A DNA stretch of 64,000 bases from NCBI RefSeq assembly GCF_024357955.1, contig NZ_JANEYT010000022.1:1-64000 (forward strand). The letters run 5' to 3'. This document shows, piece by piece, positions 63,636 through 64,000 of the stretch; position 1 is the stretch's first letter, and every line of letters starts with the position of its first letter. The notes beneath the pieces were generated by a model. It had not been told where the DNA came from. It saw nothing but the letters and a program-made list of their open reading frames with translations, and did not search any database. The translations under genes were made by a program, and so were the position numbers. Source of the DNA: Photobacterium pectinilyticum. GTDB taxonomy: Bacteria; Pseudomonadota; Gammaproteobacteria; Enterobacterales; Vibrionaceae.

Positions 63636-64000
63636 TCACTCTCTGAGTGCCGTTTGCTGTGCTTTCAGCACTGGATTGAGTAAATACTGCAAGACGGTTT
63701 TCTCGCCTGTAATAATGTCGGCGACCGCATTCATCCCTGGAATAATGGGCAGTCTATTTCCTGCCGGATCGGTAAATTCCGTTTCATTGGTTCGTATCCG
63801 GATTTGATAGTAGCTATGCCCCTCTTCATCAATCTGAGTATCGGCGCTGATATGTTCTAACGTGCCGGTCAAACCGCCATACTGGGTGAACTCATAGGCG
63901 GTAAACTTCACCACTGCGGCTAATCCCGGCCTTAGAAAGCCTATATCCTTGGGCGATATCTGCGCCTCCACTAATAAGCTATCTTCGCTGGGGATCACCT
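63636..64000 (-). CDS. lapC: HlyD-family membrane fusion protein, LapC type (partial, N-terminus outside)
   Basis: The frame enters from the right edge and ends at 63636 after about 121 residues. It shows the C-terminal barrel of HlyD/LapC proteins: DSLLVEAQISPKDIGFLRPG, VKFTAYEFTQYGGL and PIIPGMNAVADIITGEKTV, ending LNPVLKAQQTALRE. It links LapB to LapE. The N-terminal coiled-coil part lies beyond the window, so the start cannot be given. Spacing to lapE is 21 bp. Confidence 0.93.
   Translation of the reverse strand, partial: VIPSEDSLLVEAQISPKDIGFLRPGLAAVVKFTAYEFTQYGGLTGTLEHISADTQIDEEGHSYYQIRIRTNETEFTDPAGNRLPIIPGMNAVADIITGEKTVLQYLLNPVLKAQQTALRE

Overview
The window looks like chromosomal DNA of a marine gammaproteobacterium of the Vibrionaceae, most likely Photobacterium or a close relative. 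This is inferred from protein resemblance, moderate GC with AT-rich spacers, small dispersed palindromic repeats and the gene mix (NhaA, DbpA, TyrS, lipoprotein 5'-nucleotidases, Lap secretion). No 16S or other decisive marker is present, so the genus is a guess.

Layout. 1-6.7 kb: a nitric oxide reductase locus (norQ facing norD-norB-norC, with norE-norF divergent). 7.1-10.6 kb: a lipoprotein nucleotidase behind PurR-like operators, and a YibE/F membrane protein. 12.4-24.1 kb: one long urea operon, urtABCDE followed by ureD-A-B-C-E-J-F-G, with a sigma54-like promoter in front of urtA. 24.3-33.8 kb: a D-amino-acid / D-Ala-D-Ala utilisation cluster. Leftward it reads alanine racemase, TRAP transporter and VanX-type dipeptidase, with a lactate-dehydrogenase-like gene beyond. 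Rightward it reads dgcN, dgcA and a D-amino acid aminotransferase. The two arms start from face-to-face sigma54 promoters with tandem NtrC-like sites between them. 34-41.3 kb: dbpA, an HPr paralogue, a DUF1501/DUF1800 pair and nhaA. 41.3-45.3 kb: an unstable patch with a LysR relic carrying octamer repeats and a cpdB-type nucleotidase between two same-direction IS6-family relics. 45.3-51.7 kb: housekeeping and small genes (racemase, tyrS, a LysR regulator, rof, a HAD phosphatase, tRNA-Ser) and a decayed glyoxalase-like gene. 51.7-64 kb: a secreted family II pyrophosphatase, then a leftward Lap-type adhesin secretion and control cluster (lapC, lapE, an OmpA lipoprotein, lapG, lapD, lapB) that continues by overlapping genes into a zinc-ribbon/degenerate-GGDEF protein, a GT2 polysaccharide synthase and an HlyD-like partner.

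How it fits together. The urea and D-amino-acid clusters both carry sigma54/NtrC-type signals, so they look like two arms of a nitrogen-scavenging programme. In the D-amino-acid cluster the aminotransferase would turn D-Ala plus 2-oxoglutarate into pyruvate plus D-Glu. DgcN/DgcA would then remove D-Glu as N-acetyl-L-Glu. The two nucleotidases, 35 kb apart, both have PurR-like boxes upstream. The Lap cluster appears to join c-di-GMP-controlled adhesin retention to synthesis of an unknown exopolysaccharide. All functions are read from sequence motifs and family knowledge; no searches were run.
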